64,000 nucleotides of DNA from Crossaster papposus (taxonomy: Eukaryota > Echinodermata > Asteroidea > Velatida > Solasteridae), in NCBI GenBank assembly GCA_037893245.1, contig JBAIAA010000074.1:2790001-2854000 (forward strand). The letters are read 5' to 3'. Position 1 is the stretch's first letter, and each line of letters starts with the position of its first letter. The notes beneath the pieces were generated by a model. That model was not told the DNA's origin. It made no database searches and was given only the letters and a program-made list of their open reading frames with translations. The position numbers were made by a program, and so were the translations under genes. This document shows, in pieces, positions 59,701-64,000 of this stretch.

Positions 59701-62700
59701 TACCGTAGAAGTGTTGCATTCGGCCAATCATTGGCTTACATGATGATTGATTAATGCTGGTTCAGGGGACATTTATTCGCTTCTTCTTGAAAGCCGGGTT
59801 ATAACTACATGATAATCCACTCCACGTGATCTAGTCTCGACCAATCAGAAGCCAGCAACTCTCCTAGGTATTCATTAATATAAAATGCAACCCCCCAAAT
59901 TCACCCATTTATGATAATTCAAGCAATTACCAATGGTGTATCCTACCTTTAAGTGGAGATAATGAAGAGAGTGACGGGTCACATGATGAGATGGTTTAAC
60001 CAATAATAGGAAAAAAAGTGTCTGATTTTCACAGGACTCAGGAGTCTGATTTTCATATCACACCGGGGTAAAAACTAGGAATGTACAAAACAAAAATATG
60101 CCCTGCCCAGCTGGGCAGTAGTTGGAACATGGCCAGGACTATAACGCTGGGCCAGATATTGACAAGTGCATTAGAGCAGTTAATGCTAAATGTATGAATT
60201 TTTCCAACATCAGATCTCTGACAAAACCTACCTTTTTAAAAAGCTTTTAATATTGCACTTATAATTATACATGTAGGCCTGTGTGTATACATTACAATTG
60301 TGGTGTTTTTAACATGTAAATACCATTTTATTTAGAATGGAATAATAATACCCACCAGTGTAACAGAGAAAAGTCAATATGGAGGGAGTTGAATCTGTTC
60401 CTTGTGCTATGGTTGAAGTGTACATGTAGTGTGGGTGTACATGTACATGTACATGATGTACAGTACATGTACTGCCAGTACGTGTATTGTACAATGCATT
60501 GGTTAATATCAACAGTTGGCAGACTCATCATATACCCACTTTTTTGACATCCGGTGAAGGCTTATTCCATTTTGAGGATTAGGGGGGGGGGGGGGGTGGT
60601 GAGGTGTCTTGTTTTTAATGTACCTGCACGAATATTTTGTTGTGGGAGCGGGTACGTGAGGCTAACAAACAAGTTTGACAATTTAAGGGTAATAGTTTTA
60701 ACGAATATTTACAACTGCCTTGAGAAAATAAACCTTATGTGAATAAGAATAATTACAACAAACCTGAAAGTTTATTGAGACACAAATTTGGAATGATAAC
60801 CAAAAATTGGTTTATTTTTGATAAGCAACGTCTGACTTCACTGCTGACTTAACACCTACATGTATTAAAGGTGTAGCTCATTATCTCTAAAGCCGCGTTC
60901 GCATTGGACTTAATATTGGCAAAAGTTACCGTACGTGATTGTCAAAGTTCACGGTGTTAAATCCTCCGCTAGAAGCTTGGGCCGTAGATATTACTGTTGC
61001 GGAGGGTAAAATGGACAATTTGACAATGTTACCCTCTGTCCGCATTGGATTTAATTTGGTTAAAGTTGACAACAGTCTCCGTAGGTTTTACCAAAAAAAG
61101 TCCAATGCGAACGCGGCTAAAGTCATTATCTTTTCTAGGTGTCTTGTTATCATCAAAATGTACCTGCATGAATAAACAAATATTAGGGGGGGGGGAGGGT
61201 GGGTGGGGCTATAAAACAAGTTTGACAATTTAAGGGTACCGGTACTTATACTTATAGTTATAGCCTTGAGAAAATAAACCTTATGTGGATAAGAACAATT
61301 ACAGGAAACCTGAAAATTCATGGAGACACAAGCTTGAAATGCATGATAACCAAATGTGTGTTTTTTGTGATGAGCAACGTCTGACTAATTACTGCTGCCT
61401 AGGAATATGAATCCCCCTTAACACCTATTAACCCTAACTACCTCACGGCTTTTACTAGAAAGTATCCTGAATCTGCCACAGTCCACCAATTTTGGTTTGC
61501 AAAAACTGCTGGTGTCCTGAGTCAATCAGACTCCACCAGTATGCATTCTGGAGAGATTCTGAGTCCATCATACTCCACCAGCAAAAGTTTGATGGACTGT
61601 GACGGATTCAGGATACCTAGGTGGCATACAAAAAATTGCAGTGCGTTTCTCCATAAAGTCCATCACAGTCCATCACCTGAATTTCTGTATCCTGAATCCA
61701 TCACACTCATGCAGTAACGCTAGGCTTAAAATCCTCAATCCATCACACTCCTCCAGTTGGTTCAATATGGAGGTATCCTGAATCCGCTAAAATCCTCCAA
61801 AACAGGAAATGGATTTTGATGGACTCAGGGTGGTTAGGGTTAAAGGTGTAACTCATTATCCCTAAATCGTTATCTTTCTTTCTTTTTTCCTTTGCTCAAT
61901 TGTATACTTGCTTGTTTCAGCACAGTCCAGATCAATACAAACAAACGGGGATCAGTTCATCTAAGCTTTAGTCGTTCCGTCTGTACTTTGTGTATAGGAA
62001 TTATAATATTAATAATAATTATTTTAAAGCCTTACAATTATCCCTGTTCATCACAAACAAGTCCATTTCTACAGCAGCTCAATATCAACATATGTGTTCT
62101 GCTGGGTGGAAAGAGGCAATTGCAGTAAAGTGGCTTGCCCAAGAACACAAGCACCATGATCCCCATCAGGGTTCGTACTCACGTACACGAGTCAAACACT
62201 GTACCCACTGGACCACAGTGCTCTCCTAAAAAAATAAAAAATACTAAATCTGTGGCCAATTTCAAGGAGTTCTAGTCTATAAGCACACAAATTTGATCAG
62301 CACAAACAAATTCTTGCTCAGTAAAACCAGGTTACCAGTTATTAAACTCCAAGTGCTTTTCATACTAAGCAAAAAAACAGCTACTGGTAAATACCAGTCA
62401 CAAACATCAAACATCACCTGAAAATTTGGTTGGAGTAAACCTTTTTTTGCCAAGAAAATGTTTTTATGCTGAGCAATTGTTGTGTGTGCTTGCCCGACAC
62501 CTTCATAAAAGTGGCCCCAAGTCTATTGTGTAGACCAAATGAATGAAAACAATGGCCAGTAAATAGCAATTTAAAATCAATGAAATAAAAACCAATTTTG
62601 TGAACTTTGCGAGCAGTGCTAATACTAGATTGCATTTTGATTTTTGTGTTTAGGTAAGCCACGAGGACCATCGTTACTTAAAGCAGGTTGAGATGAGGGA

Positions 62701-63732
62701 GGAAGGGGGCACACCGTCTATCGTGGGAGCTGTCAGAGCTGGCTTGGTGTTCCAGCTGAAAGCAGCCATGGGTGCTGACAGCATTATGGCCAGGGAACAT
62801 GAACTCTGCAGGTAAGATCTAAAGGCTGAGATGAGAGAGGAAGGGGACACGCCGTCCATCAAAGGGGCTGTCCGAGGTGGCTTGGTGTTCCAGCTGAAAG
62901 CAGCCATGGGTACCGACAGCATTATGACCCGGGAACATGAACTCTGCAGGTAAGATTTAAAGGTTGAGATGAGAAAGGAAGGAGGCACACCGTCCATTAA
63001 AGGGGCTGTCAGAGCTGGCTTGGTGTTCCAGCTAAAAGCAACCATCGGTGCGAACTGGTTAAGTGTCTTGCCCAAGAACACAAGCACCAAGTCCCTGGAA
63101 AGGTTCGACTCCACCATTGAACATGATTCAAACACCATATAACCACTGGACCAAGACATTCTAAAAAATAGCTAACTCTAAAACAGTTTTTGTTGTGCTG
63201 ATTTCCAATCTGATTATGTAAGAAAAATATTCAGCAAATAATTTTTTTCTTGTTTTCTCTCAGGAAAGCTCTGGGTCGATGGTCCAGTTGCCCTAGTCTG
63301 GTTCTCTTAGGCAATACGGCGGTACCCCGTCTTCCCATCTTCTCCTTTCTGATCAGGCACCCTACCACAAGACAGTTTCTTCACCACAACTTTGTCTGTG
63401 CTGTTCTTAACAACGTTTTTGGTATACAGGCCAGGGGCGGGTGCGCATGTGCTGGACCCTATGCTCAGGTACGGGGGGCAGTTCAGGGCAACAAATGGAA
63501 GACAACTTCCAACGAACAAAAGTGTTTGTAATGCCTTATGTAATGCATATTATGTATATTTGGTCTGTTTGATGTGTTGTGGACACACTTTTTCTGAATA
63601 AATAGATAATCTGTGAAATTTTGAAAATTCAATAACATTTGAAAATCTGTTTGCCTTTTTTTTTTGGCAGGATCTACTCGGGATTGACGAGAAGCTAGCT
63701 AAGGAGATTGAGGCAGTGCTTCTGGAAGACAG
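20725..63732 (+). CDS. PLP-dependent class-V aminotransferase / cysteine-desulfurase-like enzyme (3' end outside window)
   Basis: Exons are 20725-20968, 27510-27540, 27922-28038, 29148-29265, 30204-30269, 30376-30441, 30926-31107, 33932-34085, 62654-62811, 63264-63468 and 63671-63732. All are GT-AG and in phase, giving 467 codons before the window ends. Family motifs appear in order: VVYCDYTASGR and NTHTTT near the N-terminus; DAVIFVGTGCTAAVHKL; GPFEHHSN; GALAFWDYATAGPYV, whose aspartate should pair with the PLP ring nitrogen; SPHKFVGG, whose lysine should form the Schiff base; and ARGGCACAGPY, a cysteine-bearing loop where desulfurases hold the sulfur-accepting cysteine. The substrate is unknown; class-V members include cysteine desulfurases and related lyases. 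No targeting signal is evident. Intron 8 spans 28.6 kb and contains the antisense TRIM genes. Confidence 0.88.
22617..22634. repeat. Poly-G tract
   Basis: An uninterrupted G run of about 17 lies here. A shorter C run is found 90 bases upstream at 22,532. Confidence 0.8.
22713..23524. mobile_element. TA-flanked fold-back element packed with TTACGAGT-like repeats
   Basis: The ends are inverted copies of CCCTTCACATACACGGATTT extending over about 50 bases and flanked by TA. Nearly the whole interior consists of degenerate 8-12-base units such as TTACGAGT and TTACGGAT. They run forward at 22,800-23,000, reversed at 23,090-23,230 and forward again to the end. It sits inside the Mutator-like element. 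Confidence 0.75.
26479..26893. repeat. Inverted-repeat element related to M5
   Basis: The ends are TGTGACCTGCTCCAACGAAA and its reverse complement, with about 35 bases matching. The TGTGACC start resembles family M5, but the core is unrelated. Confidence 0.85.
26935..27300. repeat. GCAGGATTTTGCAGGATT minisatellite
   Basis: Imperfect higher-order units repeat GGATTTTGCAGGATTGAGGT followed by CACTTGGAGTTT, about six times with variable spacing. A related motif in opposite sense (AATCCTCCAAAA, CCTGAATCC) recurs at 61,440-61,820 in the same gene. Confidence 0.75.
27346..27440. repeat. Short inverted repeat
   Basis: A 28-base arm containing ATAGAATGCAGGGCCACTC recurs inverted about 40 bases later as GAGTGGCCCTGTATTCTAT. 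It would form a hairpin. Confidence 0.7.
27510..27540 (+). CDS. 31-nt microexon of the class-V enzyme
   Basis: Between TAATTTTAG and GTGAGT lie 31 bases that splice in phase between exon 1 (ending in one base) and exon 3 (starting with one base). They encode VVYCDYTASG, the conserved first strand and turn of the family. Without it the reading frame is lost. Confidence 0.88.
27567..27683. repeat. M1 internal fragment
   Basis: The segment matches M1 internal and right-hand sequence (ATCATTTTGCTGGATGCCTA and ATTCGGTAGTAAA-like text) but lacks both ends. It follows the microexon donor by 26 bases. Confidence 0.6.
28048..28200. repeat. Palindromic element with CGGTTATTACTGCGTGATAA arms
   Basis: Two arms of about 70 bases are near-perfect inverted copies around GCGAGGTCCATTACC. 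Related copies are at 51,408-51,485 (left arm only) and 59,226-59,400 (both arms). The larger unit continues rightward to the shared ACTCTCCTAGGTATT sequence near 29,010. Confidence 0.75.
29439..29679. repeat. M2 element
   Basis: This full copy runs from TTAACCAGTTCGTGCTGG to GTGCGAACTGGTTGA, in the intron after exon 4 of the class-V enzyme. Confidence 0.85.
29846..30120 (+). mobile_element. tRNA-derived SINE
   Basis: The head has a box-A-like TGGCCGGGCGGTTAAGAACC and a box-B-like GGTCGAGTCCC, spaced as in an RNA polymerase III promoter. A 190-bp body follows, then a tail of ATTGG units. The cloverleaf is incomplete, so this is not a functional tRNA gene. Confidence 0.75.
30628..30839. repeat. 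M2 element
   Basis: This slightly shortened copy ends in CCGGCGCGAACTGGTTAA, in the intron between exons 6 and 7 of the class-V enzyme. Confidence 0.8.
31272..31632. repeat. M1 element
   Basis: This full copy begins TTTAAGGGTAGAATACACCA and ends GTGTATCCTAACTTTAA. It is about 200 bases upstream of a second copy in the same orientation. Confidence 0.9.
31839..32224. repeat. M1 element
   Basis: This is the best-preserved copy in this part of the window, from TTAAAGGTAGTATACACCAT to GGTGTATACTACCTTTAA. It contains the internal ATCATGGATGCCGAGAAAAG block. Confidence 0.92.
32423..33662. mobile_element. 1.24-kb palindromic fold-back element
   Basis: The left half (to about 33,060) and right half are inverted copies over almost their whole length. 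The ends are TAGTCCAGG and CCTGGACTA, flanked by TAG on both sides, which I read as a 3-bp target duplication. No open frame of note is present. A second copy at 41,194-43,927 shares the ends and the TAG flanks. Confidence 0.88.
34086..35180. other. Start of the 28.6-kb intron 8 of the class-V enzyme
   Basis: The GTAAGT donor after exon 8 is at 34,086. Apart from the SINE-like block at 34,330-34,640 I see no feature here. Confidence 0.6.
34330..34640 (-). mobile_element. SINE-like element with tRNA-type box B
   Basis: Read on the minus strand, GGTTCGAGTCCTGCCTGGGA resembles a box B and is followed by GCCCTTGGGCAAGGCACTTT, a body also found in part near 62,140. The 5' tRNA-like end is degraded. 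Confidence 0.55.
35180..35551 (-). pseudogene. TRIM-MIB remnant (RING start and MIB fragment)
   Basis: From 35,551 leftward the minus strand encodes MAGIDDVSAAAELEKIS and ECPICIS, as in the intact TRIM genes, then decays with deletions by about 35,370. At 35,180-35,240 a piece homologous to the MIB exon of the right TRIM gene is readable (SEQAKIMKIGTRVV). Everything between RING and MIB is gone. Confidence 0.75.
36560..36900. other. Stretch unique to the left unit, nothing recognised
   Basis: An 80-codon minus-strand open frame at 36,603-36,845 resembles no family I know. It has no counterpart I could find in the right unit, and I do not call it a gene. Confidence 0.4.
37215..37748. repeat. 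21/22-bp minisatellite, about 25 units
   Basis: TTACAGGGCTACACCTCAAAG repeats with a 21-bp period to about 37,530. It then continues as a 22-bp version with one extra A. The 21-bp part keeps all frames open and yields YRATPQS peptides. The right unit has only about four related units, at 50,400-50,478. Confidence 0.93.
38366..38606. repeat. M2 element in the left unit
   Basis: This full copy runs from TTAACCAGTTCGCGCCG to CGGCGCGAACTGGTTAA. The matching place in the right unit (near 51.37 kb) has none, so it inserted after the duplication or was lost there. Confidence 0.9.
38846..39081. repeat. M3 element shared by both units
   Basis: The copy corresponds to 51,870-52,116 in the right unit, so it predates the duplication. 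Confidence 0.8.
39087..39212. repeat. 126-bp near-perfect hairpin flanked by TA
   Basis: Arms of about 60 bases, beginning GACCGAGTTACTGGCCTCTA, are inverted copies around GCGCTACTAGTAGCGC. The right unit at 52,117 lacks it and joins the flanks directly, which marks a recent insertion with a TA target. Confidence 0.85.
39600..40530. other. Intronic DNA between the MIB exon and the satellite
   Basis: Up to about 39,850 this matches the right unit (52,430-52,640), with interspersed differences. Beyond that I see no feature and no missing MIB exon. Confidence 0.5.
40532..41193. repeat. 10-bp satellite, GAGCTAGGTC and GAACTAGGTC blocks
   Basis: More than 60 decamers run head to tail. The first half is homogeneous GAGCTAGGTC and the second GAACTAGGTC, with a short mixed junction near 40,870-40,920. 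Such block structure suggests separate local amplifications. Confidence 0.95.
41194..43927. mobile_element. Second palindromic fold-back element, split by a LINE
   Basis: The ends TAGTCCAGTCAAAAT and ATTTTGACTGTACTA are inverted and flanked by TAG. The arms match the element at 32,423-33,662. It separates two parts of one satellite, so it inserted into the array. Its right arm is interrupted at the ATACTGACTA sequence by the LINE at 42,061-43,578. Confidence 0.85.
42061..43578 (-). mobile_element. 5'-truncated non-LTR retrotransposon
   Basis: Minus-strand reverse transcriptase motifs are QSGFRPLHSTESTLHDL, GSVFIDLSKAFDCVDHEI, GVPQGSILGPLLF and YADDSTL. A C-terminal region with LVMPTLEYCCTVWGG follows, with frameshifts near 43,080 and 42,660. 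The 3' tail is the TTTA run at 42,061-42,078. GACTA flanks both sides as a short target duplication. It is distinct from the L2-like copy at 21-25 kb. Confidence 0.85.
43931..44655. repeat. 10- and 11-bp satellite, GTTGAACTAG to CTGGCGTCGAA
   Basis: The array starts with GTTGAACTAG decamers, passes through GGGTTGAACCT and GGGTCGAACGT forms and becomes a homogeneous CTGGCGTCGAA 11-mer. The 11-mer lacks stops in any frame on either strand, which explains the overlapping 180-280-codon open frames here. It replaces the 3' part of TRIM exon 2. Confidence 0.93.
46500..46945. repeat. About 54-60-bp minisatellite upstream of the left TRIM gene
   Basis: Diverged units contain GGTTGTACAATTTGTTG, a CCTACCGGGACAATAG-like segment and GGGACTTGG. 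The array lies immediately 5' of the TRIM start codon on the minus strand. The homologous array in the right unit is more homogeneous. Confidence 0.85.
47222..47564. repeat. M1 element
   Basis: This full copy, missing part of the middle, runs from TTAAAGGTAGTATACACCAT to GGTGTATACTACCTTTAA. Confidence 0.9.
47805..48800 (-). pseudogene. TRIM pseudogene between the two units
   Basis: From 48,800 leftward the minus strand resembles TRIM exon 1. MAGIDDVSAA is followed by a decayed RING, then readable B-box text (RSKIDCEMCDEEEEAI) and a degraded second B-box and coiled coil down to about 47,805. Frameshifts and small deletions are frequent, including a lost cysteine run in the RING. No MIB exon belongs to it. 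It is a third, older family member. Confidence 0.82.
49332..49602. repeat. M1 element with internal deletion
   Basis: Both ends are present (TTTAAAGGTACAGTATACAC and GGTGTATCCTACCTTTAA), but about 110 internal bases are missing. The corresponding place in the left unit (near 36,255) is empty: GTAGCCCTAGACAAGATATT reads straight through. Confidence 0.85.
49610..50390. other. Shared unit DNA, nothing recognised
   Basis: The first part parallels 36,260-36,540. The rest is AT-rich with an AATAATAAT run near 50,200. No coding signal is seen. Confidence 0.5.
50400..50478. repeat. Short 21-bp minisatellite (counterpart of 37.2 kb)
   Basis: About four units of ATAGGGCTACACCTTAAAGAT stand where the left unit has about 25. 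Confidence 0.85.
51408..51660. repeat. Partial palindromic element (as at 28,048 and 59,226)
   Basis: Only the left arm, TAATAACAGTGCGAAGACCC onward to GGTAATGGATCGAGCCG, is present. It is joined to the right-hand tail that ends ACTCTCCTAGGTATTTATTA. Confidence 0.7.
51870..52116. repeat. M3 element in the right unit
   Basis: GGGGCCAAATTAATAAAACA to AATGAAATTGGCCCC, matching the left-unit copy at 38,846. Confidence 0.8.
52209..56348 (-). CDS. TRIM-type E3 ubiquitin ligase with C-terminal MIB/HERC2 domain
   Basis: Exons on the minus strand are 56,348-55,194, 54,258-54,099, 53,535-53,447 and 52,352-52,209. They join in phase to 515 codons. Residues 1-385 hold RING (CPICVSRF, CLHSFCQRCLEQM, CPVCRQQ), B-box 1 (CEVCDEEEEAIVRC), B-box 2 (CPKHSSQDLYFYCQTC ... 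CTALDHKAPDHKF) and a coiled coil. Exon 2 is a linker with CFTCDQ. Exons 3-4 form a MIB/HERC2 module: MRVGTKVIPGPDWYSGKQ, then WIDDDRDLVDVEWSS and YRMGEMGKYDVQMV. In MIB ligases this module binds substrate. Here the substrate is unknown; roles in immunity or development are only guesses. The gene is antisense within intron 8 of the class-V enzyme. A MITE lies in its first intron. Confidence 0.87.
52980..53389. repeat. M5 element in the last TRIM intron
   Basis: The ends GTGACCCGCTCCATCATAAT and ATTTCAATGGAGCGGGTCCC are inverted. The core matches the copy at 1,436. Confidence 0.85.
53662..53904. repeat. M2 element in a TRIM intron
   Basis: This full copy runs from TTAACCAGTTCGCTGGG to CGGCGCGAACTGGTTAA, between exons 2 and 3 of the right TRIM gene. 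Confidence 0.88.
54752..55149. mobile_element. M4 element with a documented empty site
   Basis: TAAAGCGATCGTATACGTTT to ACGTACACGATTCCTTTAA interrupts sequence that is continuous in the left TRIM copy, where only TTAA stands at 45,234-45,237. It lies 45 bases past the exon 1 donor. There it removes the read-through frame that the left copy keeps. Confidence 0.88.
56426..57020. repeat. 54-bp minisatellite upstream of the right TRIM gene
   Basis: About ten 54-bp units contain GGGGTTGTACAATTTGTTG and CCCTACCGGGACATTAGC. All frames stay open, giving 18-residue peptide repeats on both strands. A few further units at 58,736-58,830 are the continuation beyond an insertion. Confidence 0.93.
57156..57542. 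repeat. M1 element nested in M3
   Basis: TTAAAGGTAGTATACACCAT to GGTGTATACTACCTTTAA, full length. It also contains a short internal hairpin CTCGCCGTCCGGCGAGAG. Confidence 0.92.
57543..58640. mobile_element. M6 element, about 1.1 kb, GTTCGCACTGGACTT ends
   Basis: The ends are CGTGTTCGCACTGGACTT and its inverted form AAGTCCAGTGCGAACAGG. Sub-terminal copies of the same motif occur near 57,610 and 58,435. Overlapping open frames of 151 (+) and 80 (-) codons have no family resemblance I can name, so no transposase is claimed. A shorter relative is at 60,892-61,121. Confidence 0.7.
58914..59952. repeat. M1 element split by a palindromic element
   Basis: M1 sequence runs 58,914-59,220 and resumes at 59,881-59,952. 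Between them is a 660-bp insertion beginning with the CCCGGTTATTACTGCGTGAT palindrome and ending ACTCTCCTAGGTATTCATTA, as at 28 kb. Confidence 0.8.
60560..61430. repeat. Tandem duplication of about 600 bp with G-tracts
   Basis: The segment from the G-run (60,582) through GAGAAAATAAACCTTATGTG and CAACGTCTGACT recurs from the G-run at 61,185 to about 61,390. Substitutions are moderate. The M6-like element at 60,892-61,121 separates the two. Confidence 0.75.
60892..61121. repeat. Short M6-type element
   Basis: The ends AGCCGCGTTCGCATTGGACT and AGTCCAATGCGAACGCGGCT are exact inverted copies. There is no coding content. Confidence 0.85.
61440..61820. repeat. CCTGAATCC/TCCATCACACTCC minisatellite
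   Basis: Imperfect units of TCCTGAATCCATCACACTCC with variable spacers lie on both strands (TGATGGACTGTGACGGATTC at 61,590). They resemble, in sense and reverse, the array at 26,935-27,300. Confidence 0.65.
62030..62225. mobile_element. SINE-like fragment
   Basis: GTGGCTTGCCCAAGAACACA and GGGTTCGTACTC correspond to parts of the SINE at 34,330-34,640. A second short piece is at 63,060-63,160. Confidence 0.5.
62253..62519. repeat. M3 element before exon 9
   Basis: GTGGCCAATTTCAAGGAG to CTTCATAAAAGTGGCCCC, in reverse orientation to the copy at 8,628. Confidence 0.75.
62684..63050 (+). repeat. 138-bp tandem copies of exon 9 of the class-V enzyme
   Basis: GAGATGAG-anchored units start at 62,690, 62,828 and 62,966, exactly 138 bp apart. 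Unit 1 is the 3' part of the real exon plus its donor. Unit 2 keeps an open frame and a GTAAGA donor but would follow after only a 13-base intron. Unit 3 stops at ACCATCGGTG and is fused to GCGAACTGGTTAAG, the end of an M2 element. Units 2 and 3 are treated as non-coding. Confidence 0.88.
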
Positions 63733-64000
63733 GTAAATACACAAGCAATACTTATTCCCCTGGCCCCACTTTGGCGACGTTTTAGGTGACAACAGGCGAC
63801 CGTGCTGTGGCCACATGGTCGTCGAGGTGTCGCCTGAGTCGTCTCCTTAATTGCCCAAAGAGTCGTAGCCTCTTTCTGGTCTCAGCGGGAGTTACACAAT
63901 TTTGGGCAACAGTGGGTTTCATGCCAATGAGTGTATCTTGACTTCTGATGATGTAGGTGCTGTCGTAGGTTGTCACCAGGTGACGTAGGTTGTCGCTGGG

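Larger units (their letters stand above)
48600..60310. repeat. Right unit of the tandem segmental duplication
   Basis: This is the partner of 35,370-47,700, with the same order of landmarks. It lacks the satellites, fold-back and LINE of the left unit. It carries its own later insertions, for example M4 at 54,752 and nested elements at 57.0-58.7 and 58.9-59.95 kb. Confidence 0.85.

Noticed and set aside
62824..62951. Second copy of exon 9 as a real extra exon
   Set aside because: It would leave a 13-base intron after the first copy, and the protein family has this segment only once.

Overview
The window is eukaryotic genomic DNA: AT-rich, with GT-AG spliced genes and a very dense load of small inverted-repeat elements. 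Gene content points to an invertebrate deuterostome, most likely an echinoderm such as a sea star. The reasons are a PRDM9 gene with its complete ancestral domain set, an animal transglutaminase, locally duplicated TRIM-type ligases and L2/CR1-like LINEs. I cannot name the species.

Layout. (1) 1-7.5 kb: the last six exons of a transglutaminase on the + strand. Its 5' part, including the active-site cysteine exon, lies left of the window. A displaced copy of one exon of the gene described under (4) sits inside its intron. (2) 7.5-12.5 kb: no gene recognised, only inverted-repeat elements. (3) 12.5-19.3 kb: a PRDM9 orthologue on the + strand with KRAB-like, SSXRD, PR/SET, a lone zinc finger and a tandem C2H2 array. 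Eight exons join in phase to 712 codons. (4) 20.7-63.7 kb and beyond: a PLP-dependent enzyme of the class-V aminotransferase/cysteine-desulfurase fold on the + strand. Eleven exons were found, including a 31-nt microexon, and the gene continues off the right edge. Its eighth intron is 28.6 kb long.

That intron holds a tandem segmental duplication (about 35.4-47.7 kb and 48.6-60.3 kb). Each unit carries a TRIM-type E3 ligase on the - strand whose C-terminus is a MIB/HERC2 domain. The right copy (52.2-56.3 kb) joins in phase over four exons to 515 codons. The left copy (39.4-46.4 kb) looks broken: a decameric/11-mer satellite, a fold-back element and a LINE occupy the region where exon 2 should end and exon 3 should lie. 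Two further TRIM remnants (35.2-35.6 and 47.8-48.8 kb) indicate earlier rounds of duplication.

Much of the remainder is mobile DNA. I distinguish at least six small inverted-repeat families (called M1 to M6 here), a Mutator-like element with long terminal repeats, two palindromic fold-back types, two 5'-truncated LINEs, tRNA-like SINEs and several minisatellites. Several are nested, up to four deep, so their relative insertion order can be read. Most long open frames outside the genes named here are by-products of tandem repeats.

The three host genes have no evident shared pathway. The most biologically significant locus is the PRDM9 gene. Its fingers are near-identical 84-bp repeats that differ mainly at predicted DNA-contact residues, the hallmark of the fast-evolving recombination-hotspot specifier known from vertebrates.
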